Source of the DNA: Streptomyces abyssalis | GTDB lineage: Bacteria > Actinomycetota > Actinomycetes > Streptomycetales > Streptomycetaceae | Direction of reading: 5' to 3' | DNA: 64,000 nucleotides | NCBI RefSeq assembly: GCF_001751365.1 | Contig: NZ_LJGT01000041.1 | Coordinates: forward strand, 675,045-739,044 | Program-made: the position numbers and the translations under genes | The notes under the pieces: generated by a model | The model's input: the letters and a program-made list of their open reading frames with translations, nothing else | What the model was told of the DNA's origin: nothing | Databases searched by the model: none | Part shown: one piece after another, positions 36,879 to 46,022 of the stretch | Layout: the number at the start of each line of letters is the position of its first letter | Position numbering within the stretch: position 1 is the first letter of the stretch

Positions 36879-37709
36879 GTGGCTGCGTACAGGGACGGCG
36901 TGGACACCGCGGGTACCGACGCGGACTGGCAGGCGTGGCAGGAGAGTTGGGACCGGCAGCAGGAGTTCTACCTGCCGGACCGCGAGGAGCGCTTCCGGGT
37001 CATGCTCGACATGACCGAGGCGCTGGCCGTGCCCGGCGGCCCCCAGGGAGCCGGGGACGGCACCGGCCCGGCCGTGCTCGACCTGGCCTGCGGCACCGGG
37101 AGCATCTCGCGGCGGCTGCTGGAGCGCCTGCCGGGGGCGCGCTCCACCGGCGTCGATCTGGACCCGGCTCTGCTCACCATCGCGCGCGGGCACTTCGCGG
37201 GAGACGGACGGGTGGAGTTCGTGAGCGCGGACCTGACCGACCCGCAGTGGACGCGGAAGCTCCCGCACCGGTCGTACGACGCCGTGCTGACCGCCACGGC
37301 GCTGCACTGGCTGCGTACGGAGCAACTCGGCGTGCTGTACGGGCAGATCGCGGGCGTGCTGCGCGACGGCGGAGTCTTCATGAACGCCGACCACATGCCG
37401 GACGAGACCACGCCCCGCATCACTGAGGCGGCGCACGCGGCGGACCGTGCACGCCGCGAGAGGGCCGCCGGGACCCCGGGGACGCGGGACTGGATCGCCT
37501 GGTGGGACGAGCTGTCCCGGGAGCCCGCGGTGGCGGACGCGGTCGCCGAGCGTTTCCGCACCATCGGCAACCCGCTCACCGGCGACCATTCGGACGGCGA
37601 GGTGCAGCCCGCCGCCCGCCACGTCGAACTGCTGCGCGCCGCGGGCTTCGCGGAGGCGCGGACGGTGTGGAGCTCGCCCCTCGACGGGCTCGTGCTGGGC
37701 CTCAGGTAG
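36879..37709 (+). CDS. Class I SAM-dependent methyltransferase
   Basis: A 276-residue methyltransferase with motif I VLDLACGTGSISRRLLERLPG, the acidic residue ending motif II in GVDLDPALL, and motif post-I DAVLTATALHWL. It belongs to the small-molecule (UbiE/trans-aconitate-like) group; the substrate is unknown. AGGAGGA precedes the GTG start at 36879. It is divergent from the CGNR regulator, 88 bases away, which may control it. Confidence 0.83.
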   Translation: MAAYRDGVDTAGTDADWQAWQESWDRQQEFYLPDREERFRVMLDMTEALAVPGGPQGAGDGTGPAVLDLACGTGSISRRLLERLPGARSTGVDLDPALLTIARGHFAGDGRVEFVSADLTDPQWTRKLPHRSYDAVLTATALHWLRTEQLGVLYGQIAGVLRDGGVFMNADHMPDETTPRITEAAHAADRARRERAAGTPGTRDWIAWWDELSREPAVADAVAERFRTIGNPLTGDHSDGEVQPAARHVELLRAAGFAEARTVWSSPLDGLVLGLR

Positions 37710-37761
37710 CCCCTGCTGACGGCCCGTCGGCAGCTGCCGGCGGGGGCACCGTACGCACGTG

Positions 37762-37796
37762 GGGGCGGTACGGGCAGGTGCTGCCCGTACCGCCCC
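37762..37796. terminator. Hairpin between methyltransferase and malic enzyme genes
   Basis: Arms of 16 bases (GGGGCGGTACGGGCAG and its complement at 37781-37796) with a three-base loop lie between the two convergent stops and can end both transcripts. Confidence 0.83.
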
Positions 37797-37862
37797 AGTG
37801 CCGGTCTGCTGCAGGACCACTGCGGTCCGCTGCCCGTCCGTACGCGGCGGGCGGCACGCCGT

Positions 37863-39059
37863 TCAGCGGCGCGCGACGCCCTCCGCGCGAGCCGCCGCGG
37901 CGACGGCGGAAGTCACGGCCGGGGCGACCCGCTCGTCGAACGGCGAGGGAATGACGCAGTCGGCGCTCAACTCCTCGGAGACCACGGCCGCGAGGGCCTC
38001 GGCCGCCGCGAGCTTCATGCCCTCGGTGATGTCGGTGGCGCGCACCTGAAGCGCCCCCGCGAAGACGCCGGGGAAGGCGAGCACGTTGTTGATCTGGTTC
38101 GGGTAGTCGCTCCGGCCCGTGGCCACGACCGCCGCGTACTTGGAGGCGACGTCCGGGTGGATCTCCGGGTTCGGGTTGGCCATGGCGAAGACGAACGAGT
38201 CCTTCGCGAGTGTGGCCACGGCCTCCTCCGGGACCGTACCGCCGCTGACGCCGATGAAGACGTCCGCGCCGGCCATCACCGACCCGAGCGAGCCGGTGCG
38301 CCCCTCCTTGTTGGTGAACTGCGCCAACTCGCGCTTGACGTCGGTCAGATCGTCGCGGTCCCGGGAGACGACGCCCTTGCGGTCGCACACGACGATGTCG
38401 CCGATGCCCGCCTCGACGAGGATCTTGGCGATGGCGAAGCCCGCCGCGCCCGCACCGGAGATGACCGTACGCAGCTCGCCCAGCGGCCGCCCGGTCAGCA
38501 GCGCGGCGTTGCGGAGCGCCGCGAGCGTGACGATGGCCGTGCCGTGCTGGTCGTCGTGGAAGACCGGGACGTCCAGACGCTCCTTGAGCTTGGCCTCGAT
38601 CTCGAAGCACCTCGGCGCCGCGATGTCCTCCAGGTTGACGCCTCCGAAGGACGGTGCGAGACGCGCGACGGTCTCCACGATCTCGTCGGTCTCGCGGCAG
38701 TCCAGCGCGACGGGGAACGCGTCCACGCCGCCGAACTGCTTGAAGAGGATGGACTTGCCCTCCATCACGGGGAGGGACGCCTCCGGGCCGATGTCACCCA
38801 GCCCCAGCACCGCACTGCCGTCCGTCACGACGGCCACCACCTGCGACTTCCAGGTGTAGTCCGCGACGAGCTCCGGCTGGCGTGCGATGGCGCTGCAGAT
38901 CTTGGCGACGCCCGGCGTGTACGCGAGGGACAGTTCCTCCGCGTCGCGCACCGGGACGGTCGCCTGCACGGCCATCTTTCCCCCGCGGTGCAGGGCGAAG
39001 GCCGGATCGATCACGTCCTCGTCCAGTCCGTCCTTCGAATTGACGATCTCCGCTGCCAC
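37863..39059 (-). CDS. Malic enzyme (malate dehydrogenase, oxaloacetate-decarboxylating)
   Basis: A 398-residue short bacterial-type malic enzyme converting malate to pyruvate, CO2 and NAD(P)H. LSLAYTPGVAKIC starts the malic N-terminal domain; VFHDDQHGTAIV holds metal/substrate residues; TVISGAGAAGFAIAKIL is the Rossmann nucleotide site. Coenzyme preference is not clear by eye. The GTG at 39059 (VAAEIVNSKDG) follows AAAGGGG; no ACT domain or phosphotransacetylase domain is attached. The leader upstream holds two hairpins. Confidence 0.92.
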   Translation of the reverse strand: MAAEIVNSKDGLDEDVIDPAFALHRGGKMAVQATVPVRDAEELSLAYTPGVAKICSAIARQPELVADYTWKSQVVAVVTDGSAVLGLGDIGPEASLPVMEGKSILFKQFGGVDAFPVALDCRETDEIVETVARLAPSFGGVNLEDIAAPRCFEIEAKLKERLDVPVFHDDQHGTAIVTLAALRNAALLTGRPLGELRTVISGAGAAGFAIAKILVEAGIGDIVVCDRKGVVSRDRDDLTDVKRELAQFTNKEGRTGSLGSVMAGADVFIGVSGGTVPEEAVATLAKDSFVFAMANPNPEIHPDVASKYAAVVATGRSDYPNQINNVLAFPGVFAGALQVRATDITEGMKLAAAEALAAVVSEELSADCVIPSPFDERVAPAVTSAVAAAARAEGVARR

Positions 39060-39708
39060 TTGTCGAACCCCTTTGTCGAAAAACCTTTGTGAGAGTGGCC
39101 GCTCCCTGGTTGAGGAACGGGCGGGCACCACGTCCGCCGGCCGCCGGCCCCTGAGCCCGGTAGGGGCCCGGGCAAAGCCCTGGGGGAGTGTCCCCCAGGC
39201 TGTGAGGCCCGGTGGGAAGAAGAGCGAACGCCGGGCGCGCCGCACACGCGCCCCGGGTCCCCGGGTGAGGGGTGTAATCGACCTTTGTACCTGACGAAGG
39301 CCCCGGGCCACGACCCGCTTTCGCCACTGCCGACGACCGGCAACCGGACATTAGCCCACAGAACAGGTGGAAGGTGTCCGGGAGACGGGGATCCCGCGAC
39401 CTCAACGGGGCTGTGGGTGAAGGGTCTTCGGCGGAGTCCCGGTATGTGCCGAAGGTCTCCCGCGGGAAGACCGGAGGCCGGTCGCGGAACGGAACGCGAC
39501 GCCTCGTACGCGACGAGTGAGTGCCCTGTATCCGGAACCCGGCCTCCGTTATCCGATTTTGACTCGGGATTCCTCTGTAACCGCTCGAACGGATGGCAGG
39601 ATTTCCACCATCCACCGGCAGCCCACCGGCAGCACCCTTCGCGCGGCGCTACACACCCGAAGGTGTGTGCCAGGCCGGCTGCTCCCTCATCCGCAGGAGG
39701 ACCCCGCA
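39060..39708. promoter_or_regulatory. Divergent gap between malic enzyme and amino-acid transporter
   Basis: No gene is supported in these 649 bases. On the malic-enzyme side the probable leader holds two stems: GGCCCCT/AGGGGCC at 39146-39168 and a 9-base CCTGGGGGA stem at 39179-39199. It also contains three ACAAAGG motifs, two of them near the start codon followed by repeated TTCGACAA. The right half has TTGACT at 39559 as a possible -35 of the transporter operon, without a clear -10. Confidence 0.5.
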
Positions 39709-40659
39709 ATGACCGCACGCAACCCCCGACGCCCGGCCGCCGTGCGCAGCCGGCGCATAGCCGCGCCCGTAGCCGTTGCGGTCACCGGCGCTCTGCTGCT
39801 GGCCGGCTGCGGCGACCAGACGGACTCCGCGGGCGGCGGATCGGACACCCAGGGCTCCAAGGCCCCGCTGTTCGACAAGCTGCCGAAGAAGATCCAGAAG
39901 GCGGGGGTCGTCAAGGTCGGCACGGACGCCGCGTACAAGCCCATGGAGTACAAGGACGGGCAGGAGATCGTCGGTCTCGACCCCGACCTGGCGAACGCCA
40001 TGGGCAAGCAGCTCGGTGTGCGGTTCGAGTTCACCAACGGCACCTTCGACGGGCTGATCACCTCCATGCAGACCGGCCGCTTCGACATGATCATGTCGTC
40101 GATGACGGACACCAAGGACCGGCAGGAGGGCCTGGACGACCAGGGCAAGAAGGTCGGCAAGGGCGTCGACTTCGTCGACTACCTCACGGCGGGCTCCTCG
40201 ATCCTCGTCAAGAAGGGCAACCCGGAGAACATCAAGTCGGTCGACGAGCTGTGCGGCAAGAAGGTCGCCACGCAGCGCGGCACGACCTCGCACGAGATCC
40301 TCAAGAAGCAGATCGACGAGTGCAAGAAGAACCGTGAGCGGCCGCTGACGATCGAGCCGTTCGACAACGACGACGAGGCGCGCGTACGGCTGAAGGCCGG
40401 CGGCGTCGTCGCCGACATCTCCGACTTCCCCGTCGCCGCCAACGCCGCCAAGAGCGGGAACGACTTCGAGGTCGTCGGCGAGCAGATGGAGTCCGCGCCG
40501 TACGGCATGGCCGTCTCCAAGGGCAACGACAAGCTCAGCGGCGCCCTCAAGGAAGCCCTCACGAAGATCATCGAAGACGGCTCCTACGAGAAGGCGCTCA
40601 AGAAGTGGGGCGTCGAGGACGGCGCGATCTCCGAGGCGAAGATCAACAGCGGCACCTGA
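39709..40659 (+). CDS. Polar amino-acid ABC-transporter binding lipoprotein
   Basis: A 316-residue lipoprotein (lipobox LLAGC) of SBP family 3. VVKVGTDAAYKPMEYKDGQEIVGLDPDLANAMGK opens lobe 1 and DFPVAANAAKSG the hinge region. It should bind a polar amino acid, most likely glutamate or glutamine, for the permease and ATPase downstream; ligand identity is inference. GCAGGAGG precedes the ATG at 39709. The long in-frame upstream extension lacks a start and is excluded. Confidence 0.9.
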   Translation: MTARNPRRPAAVRSRRIAAPVAVAVTGALLLAGCGDQTDSAGGGSDTQGSKAPLFDKLPKKIQKAGVVKVGTDAAYKPMEYKDGQEIVGLDPDLANAMGKQLGVRFEFTNGTFDGLITSMQTGRFDMIMSSMTDTKDRQEGLDDQGKKVGKGVDFVDYLTAGSSILVKKGNPENIKSVDELCGKKVATQRGTTSHEILKKQIDECKKNRERPLTIEPFDNDDEARVRLKAGGVVADISDFPVAANAAKSGNDFEVVGEQMESAPYGMAVSKGNDKLSGALKEALTKIIEDGSYEKALKKWGVEDGAISEAKINSGT

Positions 40660-40670
40660 ACCGCGCCGCG

Positions 40671-40700
40671 CAGGCCGGCCGCACACCCGCGGCCGGCCTG
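40671..40700 (+). other. Hairpin between binding-protein and permease genes
   Basis: Perfect 12-base arms CAGGCCGGCCGC and GCGGCCGGCCTG with a six-base loop, 11 bases after the binding-protein stop. It probably stabilises or partly terminates the upstream message so that the binding protein is made in excess, as at dasA/dasB. Confidence 0.72.
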
Positions 40701-40795
40701 CCGTGCGGCCGCACCCATGACCGCTTTCCCCGACGGGGCGGCAGGCGACGTGCCCCCGCCGGCAGTGCCCCTCCGAACGACAGGCAGCAGCATCC

Positions 40796-41755
40796 ATGAC
40801 CGCTCCACCCGGCAAGGCGCCCAGCGACGCGCCGCCGACCGCCACGGCACCCGAGGCGATCAAGGCGATACCCGTGCGGCACTACGGCCGCTACGTCTCC
40901 GCCGTCGTCGTCATCGGGCTCCTCCTGCTCATCGTCAAGGCCTTCGCGGAAGCGGACCTGACGTGGGGTTCGGTCGGCGAGTTCTTCTTCAACGACCAGA
41001 TCATGGAGGGCGTCAAGAACACCCTCGTGGTCAGCGTCCTGTCCATGCTGATGGGCCTGGTGCTCGGCATCGTCCTGGCCGTGATGCGGATGTCGAAGAA
41101 CCCGGTCACCAACTCGGTGGCCTGGGGCTACATCTGGTTCTTCCGCGGCACGCCCGTCTATGTGCAGCTGCTGCTGTGGTTCAACCTCGCGCTGATCTTC
41201 CCCACGCTCAATCTCGGCCCCATCTACAAGGACGAGATGACGGACGTCATGACGCCGTTCATGGCGGCGCTGCTCGGTCTCGGCCTCAACGAGGCCGCGT
41301 ACATGGCGGAGATCTGCCGCGCCGGCATCCAGTCCGTGGACGAGGGACAGACCGAGGCCTCGCAGGCGCTCGGCATGACCAACGCGCAGAACATGCGGCG
41401 CATCGTGCTGCCGCAGGCGATGCGCGTCATCGTCCCGCCGACCGGCAACGAGTTCATCAACCTGCTGAAGACCTCGGCGCTCTGTGCCGTCGTGCAGTAC
41501 GAGGAAGTGCTGCGCAAGTCGCAGAACATCGGCAACACCTCCAGCGCCGTCGTCGAGATGCTGTTCGTGGCGACGCTCTGGTTCCTCGTGATCACGACGG
41601 TCTTCAGCATCGGGCAGTACTACCTGGAGCGTCATTACGCCCGCGGTTCGTCCCGGCAGCTGCCCGCGACGCCCTGGCAGCGGGCGCGGCAGCTGGTGTT
41701 CACCTTCAGGCGGGGTACGGGAGCGGGCTCGGGAGCAGGAGGAGGCGCGGCATGA
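40796..41755 (+). CDS. Polar amino-acid ABC-transporter permease
   Basis: A 319-residue HisM/GlnP-family permease with about six membrane segments. The family signature FFRGTPVYVQLLLWF and the EAA loop EASQALGMTNAQNMRRIVLPQAMRVI are clear. Only one permease is encoded, so a homodimer is expected. The TGA overlaps the ATP-binding gene start in ATGA. Confidence 0.9.
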   Translation: MTAPPGKAPSDAPPTATAPEAIKAIPVRHYGRYVSAVVVIGLLLLIVKAFAEADLTWGSVGEFFFNDQIMEGVKNTLVVSVLSMLMGLVLGIVLAVMRMSKNPVTNSVAWGYIWFFRGTPVYVQLLLWFNLALIFPTLNLGPIYKDEMTDVMTPFMAALLGLGLNEAAYMAEICRAGIQSVDEGQTEASQALGMTNAQNMRRIVLPQAMRVIVPPTGNEFINLLKTSALCAVVQYEEVLRKSQNIGNTSSAVVEMLFVATLWFLVITTVFSIGQYYLERHYARGSSRQLPATPWQRARQLVFTFRRGTGAGSGAGGGAA

Positions 41756-42513
41756 ACGCGATGGTGAAGGCCGAGGCCGTGCACAAGTCCTTCGGCCCGG
41801 TCGAGGTGCTCAAGGGCATCGACCTGGAGGTGGCGCCGCGCGAGGTGTTCTGCATCGTCGGGCCCTCCGGGTCGGGCAAGTCGACGTTCCTGCGGTGCAT
41901 CAACCACCTGGAGAAGATCAACGCCGGGCGGCTGTACGTCGACGGCACCCTCGTCGGCTACCGCGAGCACGGCAACAAGCTGTACGAGCTGCGCGACCGC
42001 GAAGTGGCGGCGCAGCGCCGCGACATCGGCATGGTCTTCCAGCGCTTCAATCTTTTCCCGCACATGACCGCGGTGGAGAACGTGATGGAGGCGCCGGTCC
42101 TCGTCAAGGGCGAGACGAAGGCGAAGGCGCAGAAGAGCGCCCGCGCCCTGCTCGACCGCGTCGGCCTCGGCGAGAAGTGCGACAGCTACCCGGCGCAGCT
42201 CTCCGGCGGGCAGCAGCAGCGCGTCGCCATCGCCCGCGCGCTGGCGATGGAGCCGAAGCTGATGCTCTTCGACGAGCCGACTTCCGCGCTCGACCCGGAG
42301 CTGGTGGGCGAGGTGCTGGACGTGATGCGCGACCTGGCCCAGGACGGCATGACGATGGTCGTCGTGACGCACGAGATGGGCTTCGCGCGTGAGGTCGGCG
42401 ACTCGCTCGTCTTCATGGACGACGGGGTCGTCGTGGAGTCCGGGAATCCGCGGGACGTGCTGAACAACCCGCAGCACGAGCGGACGAAGTCCTTCCTCTC
42501 GAAGGTGCTCTAG
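41752..42513 (+). CDS. Polar amino-acid ABC-transporter ATP-binding protein
   Basis: A 253-residue GlnQ/HisP-type ATPase: Walker A GPSGSGKST, Q-loop GMVFQRFNLFPHMT, signature LSGGQQQRVAIARAL, Walker B LMLFDEPTSALD and the H-loop VVTHEMGFAREV. ATG at 41752 overlaps the permease stop. A 9-base hairpin at 42520-42543 follows the gene. Confidence 0.94.
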   Translation: MNAMVKAEAVHKSFGPVEVLKGIDLEVAPREVFCIVGPSGSGKSTFLRCINHLEKINAGRLYVDGTLVGYREHGNKLYELRDREVAAQRRDIGMVFQRFNLFPHMTAVENVMEAPVLVKGETKAKAQKSARALLDRVGLGEKCDSYPAQLSGGQQQRVAIARALAMEPKLMLFDEPTSALDPELVGEVLDVMRDLAQDGMTMVVVTHEMGFAREVGDSLVFMDDGVVVESGNPRDVLNNPQHERTKSFLSKVL

Positions 42514-42519
42514 CAGCGG

Positions 42520-42543
42520 CACGGCGCCCGTGAGGGTGCCGTG
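42520..42543 (+). terminator. Hairpin after the amino-acid transporter operon
   Basis: CACGGCGCC pairs with GGTGCCGTG over nine bases with one G-T wobble and a six-base loop, starting seven bases after the ATPase stop. Confidence 0.6.
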
Positions 42544-42608
42544 AGATCCGTCGCGTCGCGGGGCGGAGGACTGGCTGTTCACCGCCCCGCGGGGTTACCG
42601 TCCGGATC

Positions 42609-43571
42609 ATGTTTGCTGCATACGCCGCGCGCATCGACAAGGACCAACCGCTCGACGGTCTGGAGCTGGGCGACCGCCCGGAGCCCACCGTCCCGGACCG
42701 CTGGACGAGCGTCGACGTCAAGGCGGCTTCGCTCAACCACCACGACCTGTGGTCGCTGCGGGGTGTCGGCCTCGGCGAGGACTCGCTGCCGATGATCCTC
42801 GGCTGCGATGCCGCGGGCGTCGACGCCGACGGCAACGAAGTGGTCCTCCACTCGGTCATCGGCGCCAACGGGCACGGCGTCGGCCCGCGCGAGCCCCGGA
42901 CCCTGCTGACGGAGAAGTACCAGGGCACCTTCGCGGAGCGCGTCGCCGTACCGCAGTGGAACGTGCTGCCCAAGCCCAAGGAGCTCTCCTTCGAGGAGGC
43001 CGCCTGCCTGCCGACGGCCTGGCTGACCGCCTACCGGATGCTCTTCACCAACGCGGGTGTACGCCCCGGCGACAGCGTGCTCGTCCAGGGAGCGGGCGGC
43101 GGTGTCGCGACCGCCGCGATCGTGCTCGGTGCCGCCGCGGGCCTGAGGGTCTTCGCCACCAGCCGGCACGAGGACAAGCGCGCGCGTGCCGTCGAACTCG
43201 GCGCCGAGGCCGCCGTGGAGACGGGCGCCAGGCTGCCGCAGCGCGTGGACGCCGTACTGGAGACAGTGGGCGCCGCCACCTGGTCGCACTCGCTGAAGTC
43301 GCTCAAGCCCGGCGGAACGGTCGTCATCTCGGGCGCCACCAGCGGGCCCAACCCGCCCGCCACGGAGCTCAACCGGGTCTTCTTCCTCGAGCTGAAGGTC
43401 GTCGGCTCGACGATGGGCAGCAAGGAGGAGCTGTCCTCGCTGATGGACTTCTGCGCCGCCAAGGGGGTCCGTCCCGTCATCGACTCGACGCTGCCGCTGG
43501 ACCGGGCCCGGGAGGGCTTCGTGAAGATGGCGGAGGGCGACCTGTTCGGCAAGGTCGTACTGACGGTCTGA
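42609..43571 (+). CDS. Zinc-free MDR family quinone oxidoreductase-like enzyme
   Basis: A 320-residue medium-chain dehydrogenase/reductase. SLNHHDLWSLRG and GCDAAGVDADGNEV mark the catalytic domain; VLVQGAGGGVATAAIVLG is the NADPH-binding Rossmann motif. The structural zinc cysteines are absent, placing it with quinone oxidoreductases/enoyl reductases rather than true alcohol dehydrogenases. The substrate is unknown. Confidence 0.85.
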   Translation: MFAAYAARIDKDQPLDGLELGDRPEPTVPDRWTSVDVKAASLNHHDLWSLRGVGLGEDSLPMILGCDAAGVDADGNEVVLHSVIGANGHGVGPREPRTLLTEKYQGTFAERVAVPQWNVLPKPKELSFEEAACLPTAWLTAYRMLFTNAGVRPGDSVLVQGAGGGVATAAIVLGAAAGLRVFATSRHEDKRARAVELGAEAAVETGARLPQRVDAVLETVGAATWSHSLKSLKPGGTVVISGATSGPNPPATELNRVFFLELKVVGSTMGSKEELSSLMDFCAAKGVRPVIDSTLPLDRAREGFVKMAEGDLFGKVVLTV

Positions 43572-43599
43572 GTTCCGCGCCGCCCCCGTCCCCGCCCGC

Positions 43600-44106
43600 T
43601 CAGCCGGCGGCCGGCGGCGTGTGCTGTGCGGTGTAGGCCCGGAACGGTTCGGTGCCTGTCTCCGCACGGCGCTCGTCCAGCCGCTCCGGATCCTCGCAGG
43701 GCCACGGCACGCGGGCGCCGTCCCGTACACCCGCGATCTGGGTGCCGTACGGCTGCTCGCGTCCCTCGTTGACGTACGTACGGTCGCGGAGGAACGCGAG
43801 CTGCGTCCCGCTCGCCTCGCCCTTGGCCACTGCCTCCTCCATGAGCGCCAACGCGCGCCGCTGCACGTCCAGTTGGCGGTCCGCGTGCTGGGCGATCAGC
43901 CAGGCGGCGCGTGAGGCCTCCGCGCCGACCAGCGCCGTCGTCGGCCAGCCGTGCTCCTTCATGATCGCGTTCAGCCGGTCGCCGTGCCGGGCGGTCAGGC
44001 GGCGCCAGGCGAGCTGTTCGGCGAAGTCGTCGCTGAGGGCCGAGGAGGAGGCGTCGTGGTCTGCTTCCGCCATCCCCGTCAGCTCGTCGGCCGGTGCGGT
44101 GTGCAT
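43600..44106 (-). CDS. DUF6624-family protein
   Basis: A 168-residue protein with the recurring pattern AAWLIAQHADRQLDVQRRALALMEEAVAKGEA and LRDRTYVNEGREQPYGTQ, which I associate with DUF6624, a domain of unknown role. The ATG at 44106 gives a sensible start before MHTAPADEL; 68 upstream in-frame residues are Arg/Pro rich and unlikely to be coding. It is convergent with the MDR gene. Confidence 0.7.
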   Translation of the reverse strand: MHTAPADELTGMAEADHDASSSALSDDFAEQLAWRRLTARHGDRLNAIMKEHGWPTTALVGAEASRAAWLIAQHADRQLDVQRRALALMEEAVAKGEASGTQLAFLRDRTYVNEGREQPYGTQIAGVRDGARVPWPCEDPERLDERRAETGTEPFRAYTAQHTPPAAG

Positions 44107-44397
44107 CGGTCTCGCTCCGTTCCGTGGTGTCCGGCCCCTTCGCGGGCCACCACGCTGGACGGGCCGGGCCGGAGAAAGATCGTCTCGGAGAACGGTGACG
44201 CGCGGGCTCGTGCGCAGGGACAATGGAGTCGTACGCGGGCCGGGTGCGGCAATGAGCAGAATGTGCGCCGATAACACAGGTGTACGGCCTGTGCGGCGCG
44301 GAGACGTCATGGTGCCGCGATGGGATGAGTATCCGCTGCTGCGGGCCCGGCCGCGTGGCTACCCTGGCATCGTCGGCCGGTGACGAAGGAGGTCCAC

Positions 44398-44988
44398 GTG
44401 ACAATGGCAGCCCCCGAGCGTGAGTCCGACGTGGTGACCGGTGACGACATGGCTTCATCGGTGGAGAACGCCTTCGACGCGTTGAGCGCGGCATCCCCCG
44501 AGGGGTGGCGCGTGGAGTTGATCGAGGGAGAGATCCACGTGGTGCCACCGGCCAACGGCGAGCACGAGGAGATCGTGTCCGAGGTAACGGGACAGGTGCG
44601 TGACCAGCGGAAGGAGCTGGGCCGGTACACCGGGCTCGGCCTGTTCGTCCCCGACGCGTCCCCGACCGGCAAGGTCGTGCCCGACCTGGTCGTCGCCCCG
44701 AAGGGCAGCTTCGGGGACGACGCCGAGTATCACGATCCCGCGCCCGTCCTGCTCGTCGGCGAGGTGACGTCCCGGTCCACCGGCGCACAGGACCGGGGCC
44801 CGAAGCTGCGGGGCTACGCGCGTGCCGGAATCCCCTGCTACCTGCTGATCGACCGCGAAGCGGGCGAGGTCGTGGTGTACTCCGAGCCGTCCGACGGCGC
44901 GTACACCCGCAGCGCCGAGGCGAAGCTGTCCAAGAAGATCGAACTCCCCGAGCCGCTCGGGTTCGAGATCGACACCGGGGAGTTCTGA
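44398..44988 (+). CDS. Uma2-family PD-(D/E)XK endonuclease-like protein
   Basis: A 196-residue protein of the Uma2 (DUF820) family, which has a restriction-endonuclease-like fold. The core VVPDLVVAPKGSFGDD supplies the catalytic aspartate and PVLLVGEVTSRSTGAQDRGPKLRGYARAGIPCYLLID gives the ExT and lysine parts. Such genes are numerous in Streptomyces and their role is unresolved. The GTG at 44398 is chosen because AAGGAGG lies six bases upstream. Confidence 0.85.
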   Translation: MTMAAPERESDVVTGDDMASSVENAFDALSAASPEGWRVELIEGEIHVVPPANGEHEEIVSEVTGQVRDQRKELGRYTGLGLFVPDASPTGKVVPDLVVAPKGSFGDDAEYHDPAPVLLVGEVTSRSTGAQDRGPKLRGYARAGIPCYLLIDREAGEVVVYSEPSDGAYTRSAEAKLSKKIELPEPLGFEIDTGEF

Positions 44989-45019
44989 GCCGGGGCGCTC
45001 GCCCCTCAGCCCTTCCGTC

Positions 45020-46021
45020 TCACTCCCCGGCGTCGCCCCTCGCCTCGCCGTAGCCGTCCTTCTCACGCAGAAGCGCGCCCAAGTGGGCGGCCGTCGTGGC
45101 GAGTTGGCGGCGCGCCTCGCGAAGCTGGTGCTCGCTGACGCCGTGATCGCGTGCCGCGTCCCGTACGTCGTCTCGGAAGTGGTCCAGGAGGCGCTCCAGG
45201 TCCCGTCCCGGATCGTCGCTGGGCGCGTCGTCCTCCTTCGCCCACGCCGGGGGTGCGGCCTCGCCGTCTGCGGGCTCATGGCGCACATACGGGAACCAGG
45301 GCGTGACCTGCTCCGTGATGCGGCCCAAGTTCCCCATCTCACGGGCCAGTTGGGACATGCCTTCGCGGACCGCGCCCGGCCAGTCGCCGGACTTCGCCCG
45401 CGACTGGACCTGGTCCTGCACCTGCCGGGCGATGCGCTGCACCTCATCGACGGCGGCCGCGCGCGCCTGGGCCTCCTTCGCCTGGCGCTTGGCCTGCTGC
45501 GTCTCCCTCCTTGCGCGGCGGGCCTGTTCCTTCCACTCCTCCTTGGCCCGCTTCATGTCTTCCTTCGCCTGCTGCCACGCCTCCTTGTCGGAGCCGCCCG
45601 CAGGGGCCCCGCCGGCGGCTCCGGACTCCCTGCGCGTACGGCGGGCCTGCTCGCGCATCTCGTGCCGCAGGTCGCGGGCGGAGCCGCTGACGTCCTCGCG
45701 GATGTCCGCGGCCAGTGCCGTCAGGGAGGCGCTGATCTCGGCCTCCAGTTCCGTCAGCTCCCCTTCGCGCTCCGCGAGTTCGGCGCGTCCGGCGTCGGTG
45801 ATCGAGTAGACCTTGCGGCCGCCGCCCTCGGTGGTGTGGCTGACCAGCCCCTCCGCCTCCAGCTTGGCCAGACGCGGGTAGACGGTGCCGGCCGACGGTG
45901 CGTAGAGGCCCTGGAAGCGCTCCTCCAGCAGACGGATCACCTCGTAGCCGTGGCGTGGTGCCTCGTCGAGGAGCTTGAGCAGATAGAGGCGGAGGCGGCC
46001 GTGGGCGAAGACGGGAGACAT
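45020..46021 (-). CDS. PadR-family regulator with long coiled-coil C-terminus
   Basis: A 333-residue protein. The first 95 residues are a PadR winged helix (HGYEVIRLLEERFQGLYAPSAGTVYPRLAKLEAEGLV). Residues 110-210 form a long charged coiled coil (DMKRAKEEWKEQARRARRETQQAKRQAKEAQ), far beyond the short two-helix tail of usual PadR proteins, and a second helical part follows. The ATG begins one base after the stop of the DUF4097 gene, so the two are co-translated. Autoregulation through the palindrome upstream is likely. Confidence 0.87.
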   Translation of the reverse strand: MSPVFAHGRLRLYLLKLLDEAPRHGYEVIRLLEERFQGLYAPSAGTVYPRLAKLEAEGLVSHTTEGGGRKVYSITDAGRAELAEREGELTELEAEISASLTALAADIREDVSGSARDLRHEMREQARRTRRESGAAGGAPAGGSDKEAWQQAKEDMKRAKEEWKEQARRARRETQQAKRQAKEAQARAAAVDEVQRIARQVQDQVQSRAKSGDWPGAVREGMSQLAREMGNLGRITEQVTPWFPYVRHEPADGEAAPPAWAKEDDAPSDDPGRDLERLLDHFRDDVRDAARDHGVSEHQLREARRQLATTAAHLGALLREKDGYGEARGDAGE

Positions 46022-46022
46022 G

